Positions 11,814 through 25,900 of a stretch of DNA of 64,000 nucleotides are shown in pieces (positions within the stretch are counted from its first letter, which is position 1; every line of letters begins with the position of its first letter). Origin of the DNA: Mycteria americana. Lineage: Eukaryota; Chordata; Aves; Ciconiiformes; Ciconiidae. The DNA lies in contig NC_134366.1 of the NCBI RefSeq assembly GCF_035582795.1, positions 91,941,756-92,005,755 on the forward strand, in the 5' to 3' direction. The notes under the pieces were generated by a model. The model was not told where the DNA came from, searched no databases, and worked only from the letters and a program-made list of their open reading frames with translations. The translations under genes and the position numbers were made by a program.

Positions 11814-14800
11814 AGGGGATCATGCTTTGTAGCCTCTGCTCACGGCTTGCAAGCATGACAAGTGATCAGGTACACAGTTCAGTTGTCTAAAAGAAGTGGA
11901 GCATGTATGTAGCCATATCAGTATTTATATACTCTTCGTGTGGGAGTCTCAACTAAGAATATACGGAATTTTCCACAGTACTTCAAAGCAAACTTTGTCT
12001 ACTAAAACAGGAGGAGACACAGATATATTGTGTCATTAATGAACATGAAAATCTCTACAATTGCCTAAAAAATACACTTCTGGTATTAAGTATATCATTC
12101 ATACTCAATGAAAGGTTAAGAAAAAAAAATCCTAGTTTCATACCATGTGAAAATAGTGGAGAAGGTGATTTTTTCAAAATACTGTCAAACAAATGTTTAA
12201 GAGTTTCTCCAAGGGAGCTGAATCATTCTAATTTTCTCTTTTGCGAAGGTAGGTAGTCTCATAGGCCCTATATTTTTCACACACTTGCCAAAATTGTGGA
12301 TAAAACCCAGTAAAAATTCACAGGAGTGCTCATAGAAGGCTAAATAGTAATTTTTAATACCAGTAAGAAGTAGCTGTCTCTCAGTAGATTTTCTGCCACC
12401 ACAGACACAAGGCAGAGGCACAGCCCAACAGCAGACTTTCCATGTCTTGGCAAAAATGAGATATTATGGCCAGCAGAGACCTTTCTGATTTCAGCTCTCA
12501 AGAAGAATAACAATTTGCAAATACTGTTGAAGGGTTAGCACACAGCTCTGCAAAATGGTAACCTAATGTTACTAAAACATTATTTTGTTGTCTGAAATTT
12601 TATGGGGAACAGCAATAAAAGGATTAACTTCCACAGAGCCATAGTTGAGCAATCTAATCTCTACCTTCATGGCAGAGATACCAGCTTTTTAGGTATTTAG
12701 GGCAGCCTACGGACATTGGTTTGTTATCTGACAAGTTTACAGGCTTCTTGATACTCCATAAATATTGCTCCAGCTTATTGTTTATGTACAGTTACAACCA
12801 AAAACTTTGAAAAGGCTTTTGCAAGTCAGCAGGATCAGAGATTTATACTGAAGTCATGTGTGTATCCCAATTTGCAATCCCTAATTAAGCCTGTATTTGT
12901 TTCCCGGCAAAGCCCAGATACTGTGAGCCTAATTTCATTTCCTGCGTCTTCTGTCTTTTTCCAGATTTTGCTATTTCATGGATAGTAGTAACTCACCACA
13001 ATTTATATTTTCTTCCACAAAAAGCTTTTAACCTCAGATACAGCTAGCTACAGAATGTGTATGCCAAAGGACCTTTAATGAGCAGAGAAGCATACATATG
13101 AGAAATGTGCTCCCAAACTATGAAAAGAAACACGCGCTGCCTTTGCTCGGAGGTATACTGTGAAATCGCTGTGTCTCAATTTGCATCCCAGCCAGCTGGC
13201 TCAAGATACTGGAGCAGAAGATGGGGAAGAGGTTCCGAGACTATCATTATGCTCTATTAGTAAATATTTACAGTTACAAATGGACTGCCACCTTCCAGCA
13301 CAGTTTCAACTACTTTATAACACAATAGATTCACTCCCTGTGAGACTGAACCTTACATCTCCCTGTTTAACAGCCACCTAGATCATCATCGTTACAGCTA
13401 TCCCAGGCTACCATGCAAAAGCACAGCAATCATGAAAGTCATCACCCAGCCCTGCAGGTAGCAATGCTATGACGTTCCTTTCCCCCTGTATCCGAATTAC
13501 AAATGCTCCTCCTCCTTTCCCCAGCCTCCCGATAACGATAACATATCTGGGCTCCCCTGGCACGTTCTCCAGAAACAGCCCCCAGCGTGACCCACTGCCT
13601 CAAACAGATGCTGATCTAGTCCCTGTCCCACCTTAACCGTGCCTGAAGCACAGCTCTGAACCGTCCAGCGCAGAGAGCCTCAGGGTACAGCAGACACAAA
13701 GCAGACCTTAAAAAGTATTTGAAAATTACAGCCAATGATACCTGGAAGAAACGTAGCATGTAGATCAAGCCACTTAACCACCTCTGTCACTGTACTGGAT
13801 ATTCTTGCAGGGATAATCCTCCCTGGTGCCACATGAAAGTGAATCTCAGTGAAATGTCTCACAAGTGAAACAGACAGCAAAGCGCATTAAGTCCTTGAGG
13901 TCTGTATTCATACGCTGTTAAATCCACTCTGTAATACTACCTACACATTAACACTTGCAAGAGTAGAGACCTTTTTGCTCCCTCCCACCGAAGGACTAAA
14001 GTCTAAAAAAAAGAGATGCCCTGCCTGTCCCAGCGAGTCTGACGGCCCTCAGACTCTCCCACTTCCCCTGCCTCTCCCTAACACCCATAACCATTGTATC
14101 CACCTTGTGAATGACAGACCCCCCAAAAAAAATTTGCCTACAACTACTTACCATACAGGGTAATACCCAGTATGGCTTCAGTTATTTGCACTACCATCGA
14201 CACACAGTGGTTCTGAACCAGCTCTAGCAGCTACCAGCTGAGTGCAAACCACATCCAAAAGGAAGATCCTTGAAAACTTTGGTGCTGAGCACCATTCTGA
14301 AAAATGGCACAGCATTTGACGGCTGTGCCTCTTCACTACTGGGCAGAAAAGGGTCTAGAGAGAGACAGTCTAGAAGCAGATTTTATATAAGAATTCGCAA
14401 TATATCAGTTATTTTCAGGGAACTTTGATGAACGAGTTGGCAGACCAGCACATCAGAAGAGCAAGGTTAAATACAACACTTTGGAGTTATAATAGACTTC
14501 ATCTGCTTCTCAGCGTGTTCAGTATTCTTTGACTATATTGCTCTTCTCATGGAAGAACAAACAGATCCAGAGACCACTATGGAGGACTTCTACAACAGGA
14601 GCAAGGATTTCTTCAGTTTCTAAGAGCTGCCATTCGTTGTGCTCATCCTGAACTTTCCATTCTCCTGCAGAAAGCAGGAAGAGAACTGGAGAGTTTGTAC
14701 AGGTATCTTTCTTATTGTATAGAAGAAATAATCTGACTATATTTGTATTACAAAGTATCATGTCTACAGGTCACCTAGAGCACGTTTAAGCACTTTGAAA

Positions 14801-15843
14801 ATCGAATATTTGTGATAATCAGGATTTCCTGGATAACAGTGTCAAAGAAAGAGTTTATGTCCATAAGATCATAATACAGCGGGAAGAAGAACTCACAGAA
14901 CATTTTAGATTTCACACTTGAAGACTGAGCTGATCTGGTGGACATGAATCCCTGGAACACAGGCACCCTACATTTGTACAGTTTGGGAAAGAAAACGCTA
15001 TTTCTAAGTTTTATATTTCAAATTGTGCTTCTCTAATGGAAAAGTCCCCAGAATTAGACTCTTACTATCTCTCTCTTCTGTCAGGAAAGATTTGTCTGCC
15101 CAATTAGATTTCTCATGTGCTTATAAATTTCTAAATGTTTCATTTAGCATACACTTTCACATCCCATGAAAGGGTCTGGCTATTACAGGAATGAACTTGC
15201 TATCACCCTCATTCTCAGTACAGAGAACAGTGCATCAGGAAAGGACAAACCCACAGGTATCACCTGTAAATTGTCATAGTCTGATTGCCAAAGCTAAACT
15301 TCCAAAGCTTCTGTTCAACTTCATGCAAAGTGTGGGGAGCTCAGTCCACCTCCAGAAAAACCAGTTCAGGAAGACAACAGGTATCTTCTGAAATCCCACT
15401 GCCTTCAGCGCAATGTAGGCACGTGCGGTGGGTCACGCCAAAGTAGCCCTTGCACAAGCCTGTTCCCAGGCATGAGTTATCTCACATCGCCTGCAGACAA
15501 GAGCTGTAAAATGCACATCCCTCCCAAGGCAGGGTTTCAACACTCCAAACCAAAGGAAATACTGATCCCAGAACTGCCCCACCTCCCAGCTGCTCAAAAT
15601 AAATAAAAAGATCTTGAAGAACTCATTGCCTCATTGATTCACCTCATTGTACCTCATTGATTCACCCTACACCTCTGTTTCAAAAAAAAAGCAAGTTTTT
15701 ATAAAGGGACATATATAGAACTTAAGGAAACAAGGAATTTCCAGACACAATTTTCAAAAGATTTTCTGAAACTTTTATGAAAGAAAAAAAAAAGAACTTC
15801 GTACTTCTCAAAATATGGAGTACAATTTCATGCTTCCCATTAT

Positions 15844-15859
15844 ACACACACACACACAC
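15844..15859. repeat. (CA)8 microsatellite
   Basis: Eight CA units on the plus strand in otherwise unique intron sequence. Confidence 0.9.
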
Positions 15860-16129
15860 TCAGAGACACTCCTATCTCACCAGCCCAGGTCAATCAGTTT
15901 ACCAGGTTAATGTTAGAAGATGTCTGTAGCATACCCCTAGATAGAATTAGACTCACTAGCCATGTCTTTTAGCAACAAAACCATGTTTTTTGTGTTCTTT
16001 CTCAATTATCCTCACACATCTTCCTTTCCCTCTGATGTTACTTGGAATTAACAGAACAGAAATGCTAGGTCTCACTGAGGTTCAAGCCTCTTCACACCTT
16101 AGTATTAGTGACCTTCTCCTCTTCTCCTG

Positions 16130-16438
16130 TCTTCTCTTCTCTCTTCTCTTCTCTTCTCTTCTCTTCTCTTCTCTTCTCTTCTCTTCTCTTCTCTTCTCTT
16201 CTCTTCTCTTCTCTTCTCTTCTCTTCTCTTCTCTCTTCTCTTCTCTTCTCTTCTCTTCTCTTCTCTTCTCTTCTCTTCTCTCTTCTCTTCTCTTCTCTTC
16301 TCTTCTCTTCTCTTCTCTTCTCTTCTCTCTTCTCTTCTCTTCTCTTCTCTTCTCTTCTCTTCTCTTCTCTTCTCTTCTCTTCTCTTCTCTTCTCTTCTTC
16401 TCTCCTTTCTTTTTTTTCTTTCTCCTTTCCCCTTTCCT
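16130..16438. repeat. Pure pyrimidine tract, (TTCTC)n satellite
   Basis: An uninterrupted run of 309 pyrimidines on the plus strand (the complement is pure purine), bounded by a G at 16,129 and an A at 16,439. The core is a TTCTC pentamer with several phase slips where CTCTC replaces one unit, so it is built of long pure blocks. The end degrades to T-rich C/T sequence. Long homopurine-homopyrimidine mirror-like tracts can form intramolecular triplexes, stall polymerases and vary in length. The open frames through it (Leu-Leu-Phe-Ser-Ser repeats) are artefacts. Confidence 0.97.
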
Positions 16439-16505
16439 ACCCTACTCTACCCTACCCCACCCTACCCTACCCTATCTGATTCTACCTTATCCTACCCTCC
16501 TCTCC
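16439..16505. repeat. Degenerate (CCCTA)n repeat
   Basis: About a dozen CCCTA/CCTAC-type pentamers with substitutions (ACTCT, ATCTG, CTTAT) directly abut the TTCTC tract. Like its neighbour it has a five-base period, which suggests one expanded array that drifted. It is a pentamer, not the vertebrate telomere hexamer. Confidence 0.85.
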
Positions 16506-16510
16506 CCTCC

Positions 16511-19500
16511 CCTGTTTTTCTGTGTTCCTTATGTTTCAGAGCAGTGATGGGAGCCAGCTCTCCTTCAGTCAGGCGGGTTGTGCTGCTGGTGCAAGGGAGG
16601 CAGCAGAAAACACACATCTGACCACCTCTCCCTACCACAGAGATGGCTGGGGGTGGCACACAGCTGTGCCCCAAGGGGCCGGGCACCTCATGCAACTCCA
16701 CACCTGTGAGCAGCACACCACCTTCACATGGCAGTTACATATCTCTGAAGGTAACAAGATGCTCGTTCATTAGATGCACACAACAAAACATGGCCTGTGG
16801 TCTCCACGTGCCATGGTTGTTCAAGCCGAGTCCTTAACACTGAACAATTCGGTGTGTTTATTGCTGTGAGACACACAATCATAAACTGGGAACACCTTGG
16901 CTTGGCACCTGTGCTGTTTTCTTCATGGACCACAGATAATTTTTTTCTCCTTCCCTCGGCATGTGCACAGTCCTGTAACTACTGTGCCTCCTCCCCATCC
17001 TCCACAGCCTCACGAATCTCAAGATCTAGTAAAGGAGTATGGAGGAAAAGAGCAGTGAATACGTAAAATACAGAAAATGTGTTCACCTGATTTTCTAACT
17101 TTGATCTTCAAAAGAAGCCAATTCCAATTTTGTTATTGTCCTGTTTTCTTTTAATATGCAGCCAATAAAGGAATTCTAAGAAGTAATATTGCCAGGTCTA
17201 AGGGTTTAATTCTCAGCCAGATCTCAGTTCTATTTTCCTCTGGCTAGTAATAGAATACATTTGATGCAAATTTCTTTTTAAAAAAAGAAAAAAGAGGAAC
17301 TTCAATTTTAGTATTATTTTAAAATTCCTGGAGACACATATACCACACAAAAATGGGAAGGATGATGTGCTTTTTTTAATATGGGCCATTTGTCATTAAT
17401 ATATCTAAATTATGATCATTGATAACAGACTACAATTATGAGAGTTATTATAATTTAAGCACACTGCAAGCTGATATAAAATTGTGCCTGGCAATTTAAG
17501 AACTTGTACATGACTAACTGCTTCATTGGAGAAGCATAACTACTAATAATACAGCAAGTTATCAGAAAAGTTAATAATCACATGACAATTATTTTGAGAG
17601 CAAATTAAAAAGTTGTACCTGAGATATTACTAAGATTTGTGTGACATACTTGAGCTCTGAGGTATGTATCAAATCATCAATTAGGAACCTATTTTTCCAA
17701 GAACAGCACGGGAATGAAGATCAGCGGTTTCATTACAAGGCAAAGGTTTTGCCAAAACTATGAATTCATATTAGCATCAACCTGAAACTACAAGTACTTC
17801 GCACATGTAATTCATCTTTGCACCCTGTGTGGAGTAATGCCTGCTAGCTAGGCAGAATTCCTGAATAAAAATAAAATTTATCCATTATTTGATGAAAGAT
17901 TGATGAAGATTTTGTGGGTTACACTGAAAGTAACTGTCGAAGACTTTTGACTTACATCCTCCTGACCTGGAGGACTGTACAGCTGAAGACCCTGGAGACC
18001 CATAGTGAGTGAAGATCCTCTACCCAGTCTGACTCTGGACCAGACACCAGCACTACTTTAGCTGGAGGAGATTCTTCAGAAACAAATATATGAAGGTTCT
18101 GCATCATGCAGGTGTGTTTCACCCTATATTAAAGCCACTTACGTGAAGTACTGACCTGTGTGCTGTAAGAGCTGCTCTCAGAAGCGTGCTCTCAAATGCA
18201 ATGCACCATATTTCTCTAAGCCATTAGAGAGTATTTCTTACATATTCCTCCCATATTTCTCTTAGCCCTTACCAGCTACAAAGCTATCTTGCAGAAAACA
18301 TGAGCAGAACATGGACCAAGATAGTCTTGCCTTCCCGAGTCAACAAGCTGCATGGAAGAAATGCTCTGCTGTGAGCAAACTCCCTACTCACCCCAGGCGA
18401 GGCTGTGCTTTGTAGGCAGAGATAACATCTTTTATAAGACCTGCTAATATCACTAGAAATAACATGACCCCTATTCTCCTTAGACGATTGGCTATAGCTG
18501 ACCCATTTTGGTGTTAGCATTATTTGATACTTTCCTATTGCTGGTTTCAAATCAGAATCGCACTGGTTTTGCCAAACCTGTTTTTTTCAGTGATCCAACA
18601 CAACATTACGTTGCCCAGCAGCATGGATACAGTTGCCAGTGCCTCCAGTTTCATCCCTGGCAGCTCCTGCAAGGCTGGTTTGCATTGTTTATAACAGAAA
18701 CACAAGCCATATTAAAAACCGAGCAACACAGAAGAAGCATAAAATAGGTTCTTTTTACAGTGCAGTGTATGTGTTGCTCAGCCTTGCATTCAGTTCATCC
18801 AATGCTCTGATAGTTTAAATTAAAAATGCTGCCATCAATTTCTATCTGCCTTGTTCAGTCTACCAGCCTTCCTACAGACTTGAGACCCAGCTCATGTTCA
18901 AGGCATTTCTCCTATATTCAGATTAACTGCATACGTTCTTTTTGTTGAATAATAAAAGCAGCTTGCAGACATGCTTATGCAGGTACACACATGCAGCCAA
19001 AAGTCAGCCTGCCCCAGACTGAGATCTTAATCACACTATTGTTAGGCACACGGTTGGAAGGGGAAACTCTGCTGTAAACACCTGTTTTGCAGAGACTGAG
19101 ATTAATTTTACAAGAACACCTCTTGTAGAAATAGTTTGCAGGCTTCAAAATAACCTGAAAGAATAAGCCAAAAATATAACCATGTGCCTCCTCCTTATTC
19201 TTCCTAAGTTGCCACATCACTTTGGGGTTTGTGCATGACTCCCCAGGAAGCAGTTTAATATATATATTACACTAGCCAAAGCTTTCTAATCTGTATCCTA
19301 GAATTAAGTTCCTAAATAGGAAATGATGCAAATTTCAGAGGTGCTTATTACCCACATCCTTCAAACTGTTCAGGTCCCAGGAACATGCACAGCCGAGGGA
19401 GAGGCGAGATTCCACACATACTATTCCAATTATGGCCAGCCACTTTTTGCCTCCCTCAAATACTTAAGACACCACCACCATGTCTAATTACATAAACACG

Positions 19501-19905
19501 CAAGGTGATAAACGCCTAGATAATGGGACAATTTCCTTCTAATTCACATTTTGCTCAAATTTGGTCCCTCCAGCGTTATCTCTATCATGGATCTCAACAC
19601 CACACATACGCTTGGCTGGCAGAACCCCTGAACTGTCTCCAAGAGAGACACTCCAAAAATGTAACAACCAGATGCTAGTAAGCAATGAAAACGTTAGCCT
19701 CCTCCACACTACAACCCTAGTGAAGAGCAGATGTGGGAAGACCTTGTTCCTGGAGGGACTGCACACTGGGAAAGGGAATTTTTTCAAGCTTAATACCTAT
19801 AGCTCGTATTTCTCTAGCCTCTTCCTGAACAAAGAACGTGCAGCCTTATACTAAACATACAGTACGAGGCACATGAAAAGATATAAAATTCATGCTTTCC
19901 ATACC
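16511..19905. other. Intron segment, AT-rich with TAAT-dense stretch
   Basis: No gene is seen. The block at about 17,100-17,900 is strongly AT-rich and has repeated TAAT/ATTA cores (for example at 17,395-17,460), the core site of homeodomain proteins. Such unique AT-rich blocks inside introns of developmental neuronal genes are often conserved non-coding elements. Without an alignment this stays a suggestion, since AT-rich DNA gives such cores by chance. Confidence 0.3.
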
Positions 19906-19920
19906 AAAAAAAAAAAAAAA
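19906..19920. repeat. Poly(A) run, 15 bases
   Basis: Fifteen A in a row on the plus strand followed by GAAGAAA. No retroposed gene is recognised upstream. Confidence 0.85.
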
Positions 19921-22900
19921 GAAGAAATTACTACAAGATCCTCATTTACATGCGTTCTTCAATAGCAAAGGTTCTTGGTTACTGTGTGCATAAATAGCAA
20001 ACTGCCATTTCCTTAACAAGGACATGGAGACCCACATTCACTTTTTAAAAATGGCTTTAGGGTATTTAACTAGGGAACTGTCACTGGAGACAACTATTTA
20101 TGGGGATCTACATTTACATTGTATCTGTTTAATATTCCACACTTTAAAAGTCTGTATTACTGTAATGCCCATTTAACTGGTCAAACTAGTTTCAATCAAA
20201 CTTGAGACAGTCCTTAGCATATAAATTACAGTATGCTACAAGAAATGGATACATTAACTTTGAAATCTTGGAACTACCAGTTTTACTTTGAAAATGGGTT
20301 CTCCAATGTGATTGCTAAATTCTTTGGCATTTTTCTTTCCCATCTCTAGGCTGCTTATGGTGCTGCTCACTGGAAAAGCACTGGGCGTATGCCCTGGCTG
20401 TAAAAAAAAATCCTATAGCTAGGAACAGGACTCTTAACACACAGCTCAGACCTATAATAGATCACAGCAATCCTTAGACTATATATTTTCCTTCTTCTGT
20501 TTGTGTGACACCCTCACTACGGGCAGTGAAGCCACGTTTGTAATTACGAACCAAATCCGAACCTCAATTTTGTTTTGCCTTTTCAAGTACAAGCTACATG
20601 GACTGCAGCACACCATTTCTGACTGCAGCACATGACTCCACAATTGCACCACAGAAAGGAAGCAAACAGGGAAGCAAGACCAGCAGCATCCACCCAAGGC
20701 AGCACCCTCTGCTGTGGTGCACGTCGTGGTGTTCATGAGAACATCGCAAACGCTTCCTTCCAAAATACACAGTGTCTAGTTTACTCAGCAAAACAAAAGA
20801 TTACCAATTTAAACGAAGTATTTATTGTTGACTCCTTTATTCCATTACCTAACTATTAAAGTATTTGAAGGTTTAGGATCTAGTTAACACATTATCTGGT
20901 TTTATCTGCTTCAGTTCTATCCTAAGCCGCAGCAATAGCTTTTCTCTGTTTGTCTTCAAAAGGAAATGATTGCAGATCCACTTGATGCTCCAGGAGGTAC
21001 CACAGCTTCAGGTTTAGACATTGGGAGAGGTTGGTTGATTTAAAAAAAAACACCTACAGTTCTCTTCTCCCAAACCTCCGTCACAGAACATGCAGCTGCT
21101 TCAGTTACTGGTGATGTGCCCACCTTCCCAATAACCTCAGCCCTGAGCACCGCAACCGCATTCCTCAGAAATGAAGGCATACGCAAGAATCACGGGATTA
21201 AGCCAATTTCATCCTCCAGTTAATACACAACTGCTAATGACAGTTAAATTAGTAATTGGAATGTTATTCTGAAAATACCTGCAAGTTTAACGTTGCATTA
21301 GAAAGCTGAGTACACTTAGGTCTTTAGGACAGTATTACACATCATGCCTCTGGTGGAATTTAACATCCTTCAAGCAGTCAGCGCAAAACCTACTTACCAC
21401 CTCAGCAGCACTTACAGGGTATTTTACACCGACTTCTGAAGAGCTGCTGCATTTCTCCTTGGAATAACACCTTTTGACTTTTAGTCTTGCGTACGAAGTT
21501 TCGTTTTAAACGAAAAATTCTGTACTGAAGTCAGTGTACACAAGTCAAGTCATGTTTTGCATAACATCAAAACTACCTATAATTAAACCCTGCAAGACTT
21601 TGGGCTTGAATTACAAGTATTTTTCATGTTCTTAAGAAAAAACTCCTCCTTATGACCACAGTATCAGTGTCAGCACCTTATCAGCTCCCAGCTTCTCACA
21701 GCTCTGTTGTAATAATGTCTTGCAGTGAAGACATGCTCAAAAGAAATGAGAGAAATGCAAGCCTGAACGCTCAACATCTTGGAAAACTTTTTACATGCGT
21801 GTTCCCGGGCACTTGTTTGTGCCATTTACATTTTCTACCAGACTGTAGCTTGGTCTATTATATTAAGTTTGTCACTTGGGTCATTCTCACTTCCTGGTTC
21901 TCACACTAGCACAATATGTGGGTTTTTTAAAACGGCATACATTTAACACAAAAGAAAATCTCATGTTCCAGACTTTCTTTTTTGATCTTATTTAGAATGC
22001 ATGTTTATGCTGGATTTTGACTTTTTTCCCCTCCCCCCCTCCATTTTTTAAACAAAGCATTACATTCAAACTACCAGGCTTACAGGTTTCACTTTAGTCA
22101 CTGGGGGAGGATTATCAAAATAACATGGAACCAGTACACAACAATCACTGGCAGGCAAAGAGCATCAAGCATCTGATTTCTACTTGAGTCTTACAAATAT
22201 CTCTCTCCATCTTTTTCACCCCTACTCATTTACACTCCTCTAATGGCTGTGCAAAATACCAGGATGTCTTAGGCAATCTTTTATTAAGACTGGCAATATT
22301 CTCCAAAACTTGAGAAATGAGAGCTGTCTTTCTTGACCCAGATGAAGGACCGTAGGTATGCATCAACAAATGTTGTCGCGTGGAGCCTATTACACTCCTT
22401 CAAGTGCCACATTTTGGTAATAAGCTATACAAATTCAGAGAGTGCCGTAGATGGTTGAGAGGAAAGAGGCAGAGTTTGCTTTTTGGTTTCAGCGGTGCAA
22501 GCTGACAGAAGGGACTGCAGAATACAACCAATCTTTATCAGAGTTTTGTGTTGTGTCCCAACATGATAACAGTTTGCTTTGAGAAATCCACTTTGAAAAT
22601 GTGAAGTGTTTCTAATAATCCCAAAGCAAGAGCTTTGCCAGGCAATAAGCCATACCATGTCATGTGTTAAGCTGTTAGATATGTCACCTTGGATGCAAAA
22701 CTCCCAGTTTTAGATTGATTGCCTACATTTCTTTCTGACCTCCTCGCTGACTGTACTTTCTCTTTTCTTTTCCTTGGTTTTGGTTCGGGTTATATTGGGG
22801 TGGCTGATCAGCTCTGCTAGAGGGAAGGTTACATAAAACTGGAGGCTAACAAGTCCATGTGGCAAGATTTAAAGATAGCAGCTAGTGCAATCCATGAATT

Positions 22901-25900
22901 GCACCAAGAGATTTATGTTCAAACCAAGCAAGGCAGAAATCCGTTTTAATAATTACTCAGACAGAACCATTCCAAGCTAGCAGCTACCCAAAAAGAAAAA
23001 GAACAAAGAATGCAGAAGGAATGAAGTGAAAACTAGAAATCAGAAAAGGCGATCAGGTGCCTATCTCCTTTCAATAAAATAGCTTGTTTTTCTTTTCCAT
23101 TTAAGTATCAGTAGGAAATCTGTCCATCTTAGAGCTATCAAATTTAAACTCACAAAATGAAAGCAAAAGAAAAATAACTTTGCAGGGATAGCTGTGGAGT
23201 TGGATGCAGTCCCTTTCCCTCCCCCTCACCTGAGCGCTGACTTGCATTTTGTGTCAACAAATGTAATTAATACCTAATATGGCCGCAATTCAATTTCTGC
23301 AGTTCAGAATGCGTATCAGTTGCCTTAGATTATATTACTCTTGATGTAGACTAGCCCTCCATCAAGGCTGTATATATGCCAATTTGCAATTTTGGTTAAC
23401 TCACACCGTGTAACAGAAAAGAGCTTACTTTCCAAGGCCCACATGCTGTACAGAAAGCTATTTATAGAGAACTCTTAGAGTCACTCCTTCAGTTTAAAGA
23501 GCTTCCGGTCCTATTGCTATTTGAAAAATTATTTATTCTAACCAAAGAAGGCAGACAGACATCACTATAAAGTAGAACTAAGCTGTTTCAGCATTAAAAT
23601 GAGAGAAGTCTATCAAAGCAATGGAGACGTGAGAAGTTCGGGAAATTGGTTTTCATTTTTCAAGACAGAGCCATAAATAAAAAGAAAAATACCTCTAGAA
23701 AGTTTCTGTTAGCTCTTTCATCACTAATACGTTTCAGCAGCAGCCCATGTTTCAAAGCAGCACTGGGGTCCCATTTTGCTGTTCCCCATATTAGCACATA
23801 CGTGGAATCCATCCATGCCCCAGGATGTCCATGTTTTAAAAGGAGTAAGAGGATATCAGTTCATTTTAATGCCGTTAACAGAATACAGCTGCCAAGACTC
23901 CCGACAATAACTGGCTTTTCCAGAGGTTTTTTTTGTAATCAGTTCTCCTGGCTGGTGAGGTAGCAATGGTCAGACCGAGCAGCACTTCAATTTGGTTTTT
24001 TCCCTCCCTGCACTAGCAGGTTAGCTGGTGGGACGGAGCCCCTGCCTTCCCCCATGAGACCTCGTCAAGGAATGGGAAGCGAGCGAGTGCCTCTGCCCTG
24101 CTGCCTCAGCGCTGGCTCCCAGGGCCTGGCAATTCATTTGCTTGGAGGACGGGGAGAGGGAGCTGCACTTCATAAACTTTAAGATGTTGGCTGTCACAAG
24201 CCAAGAGGCATTCAGCTCTGCAGAAATCGTACACGCAGTTCTGCTCGCTGCAGTTTTCTGCGTAATCCCCCCACACGCAGAAGCTGAGCACTAAATTCAC
24301 ACATCCCAAACAAGGGGGCTGGGTCTAAATACGATTCAAGTGCATAAAAGTCTCACATCCATATTTGGAAATACGACTTTCAAAGGTCTCATGCTATTTC
24401 AGAAAATGCTAAGTGAGCCAGTATCAAGAAATATGTCTCAAGAAAACACGAAACTATTTTAAGAGTATTTGCAATCCCAAATCTTCATTTAAGTCTCTTA
24501 CCTACCAGTATATCTTACTGTCTTGTATTTCTTCTATTTCTAATCACAGGTAACTGGTAAGCAATACCACAGTTAAACTTATTCTGTGATTTATCCATAA
24601 AACAGAATAAAAAGCTTTTTTCCATAAATGGCCAATTTCGCTGCCCACTTTCAGCTCACCAGTTCTTCACTATAAAAGGGCAAATCTTCTATTTAAGTAT
24701 TTATTAGCTTGTGCAAAGGAATTATTAAAAAACGGCTTCTTTTCAAAGTCTATTCTGTGTGAATATATGGGGCCAAAAAGAGGGGTCCTTTTATGCTAGT
24801 TGCCCGTGACTGCAAACTTCTCTCATGTCACACACTTCTCCTGGCAAAATCTGACATGAGCCACTTCACTCAAACACAGAAGTCAAACACAGAAGGAATT
24901 ACTCTCTTTATTCAGGACAACTTAGATAAATAATGCAAAACTACCATCACACCCTTACATTTTGTCATACCCTGCCATTCACACTCAGCTTCACGTGTGA
25001 AGCCTGTCCCAGCTCTGCATCTTTCTGCAAGTCTAAAGAACCAGCCTCGTATCCCTAAAATCACAGCATGCTCATTGGGAGCATCTTCTCAAGGTGAAAC
25101 ACGCCATCCTAGAGCGGTGAGGCAATATCCCTTGGTTTAAGCTTCTGGGAGCTGTCATAGTACAAAGCGTACCATGGTAAAAATGACAGACGAGATCTTC
25201 CCTTCCAAAGCCCAAATGCAGACACATATTACTGCAATAAAAATGTAACGTGGTGTAAAATCATGAGAATCTCTCTCTCCCTGTTTTCAGGGGTCCACAG
25301 CAGTCTGGGGTCAGAGGAGGCAAGAGCCCAACACCTACTCCGTCTCTTCCAGTTGCTGTTGCGTGGAAGGCCGCTTCATTTGCAGCCCAACTTCCCCGTT
25401 TGCAAAAGGGGGTAATATCACTTTTCATCCCCAGAAAAGCTCTGCCTGATGCCACAGGTGCTATAAAGGGTTGGAGATATTCTTCCTTGTTTTAAAAAGC
25501 AAGCTCGTTCTGTATGACTTCTTCACCCCAAATCTCTGTTAGAGAAGGCTGTTTTTCTGCATATTGGCACCATACTGAATTACTGTCTCTGAAGCTTACT
25601 ATTATATTGCACATATTAGAATAGCATAATGAGCAAGTCACTCATCTAGATTTTACTGTACTGTGCTAATATTGCAACCTGGAGCTGTAAAGCATCTCTG
25701 AAAATTTTCAGGTATTGCTGAAAGCTCCTTCTGGAACCAAGATCCTTCGCATTTATGCCTCTAGGCTGAGAACATCTGTACAGGGACATTTTGATTTACA
25801 GTTCCAAATACGCACATTTCACTCTGTTTCGGTTCACTTGACAAGAAGGATTTTTTCTCAAGCTAAGAAAGCTCAGGTGTATCCAGCTGGATAAAGATGA

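Noticed and set aside
16439..16505. Interstitial telomere repeat
   Set aside because: The unit is the pentamer CCCTA, not the hexamer CCCTAA, and it merges with a TTCTC array of the same period.
15990..16547. 185-codon frame of Leu-Phe-Ser repeats
   Set aside because: Translation of the TTCTC satellite. Other frames of the same repeat are also open.
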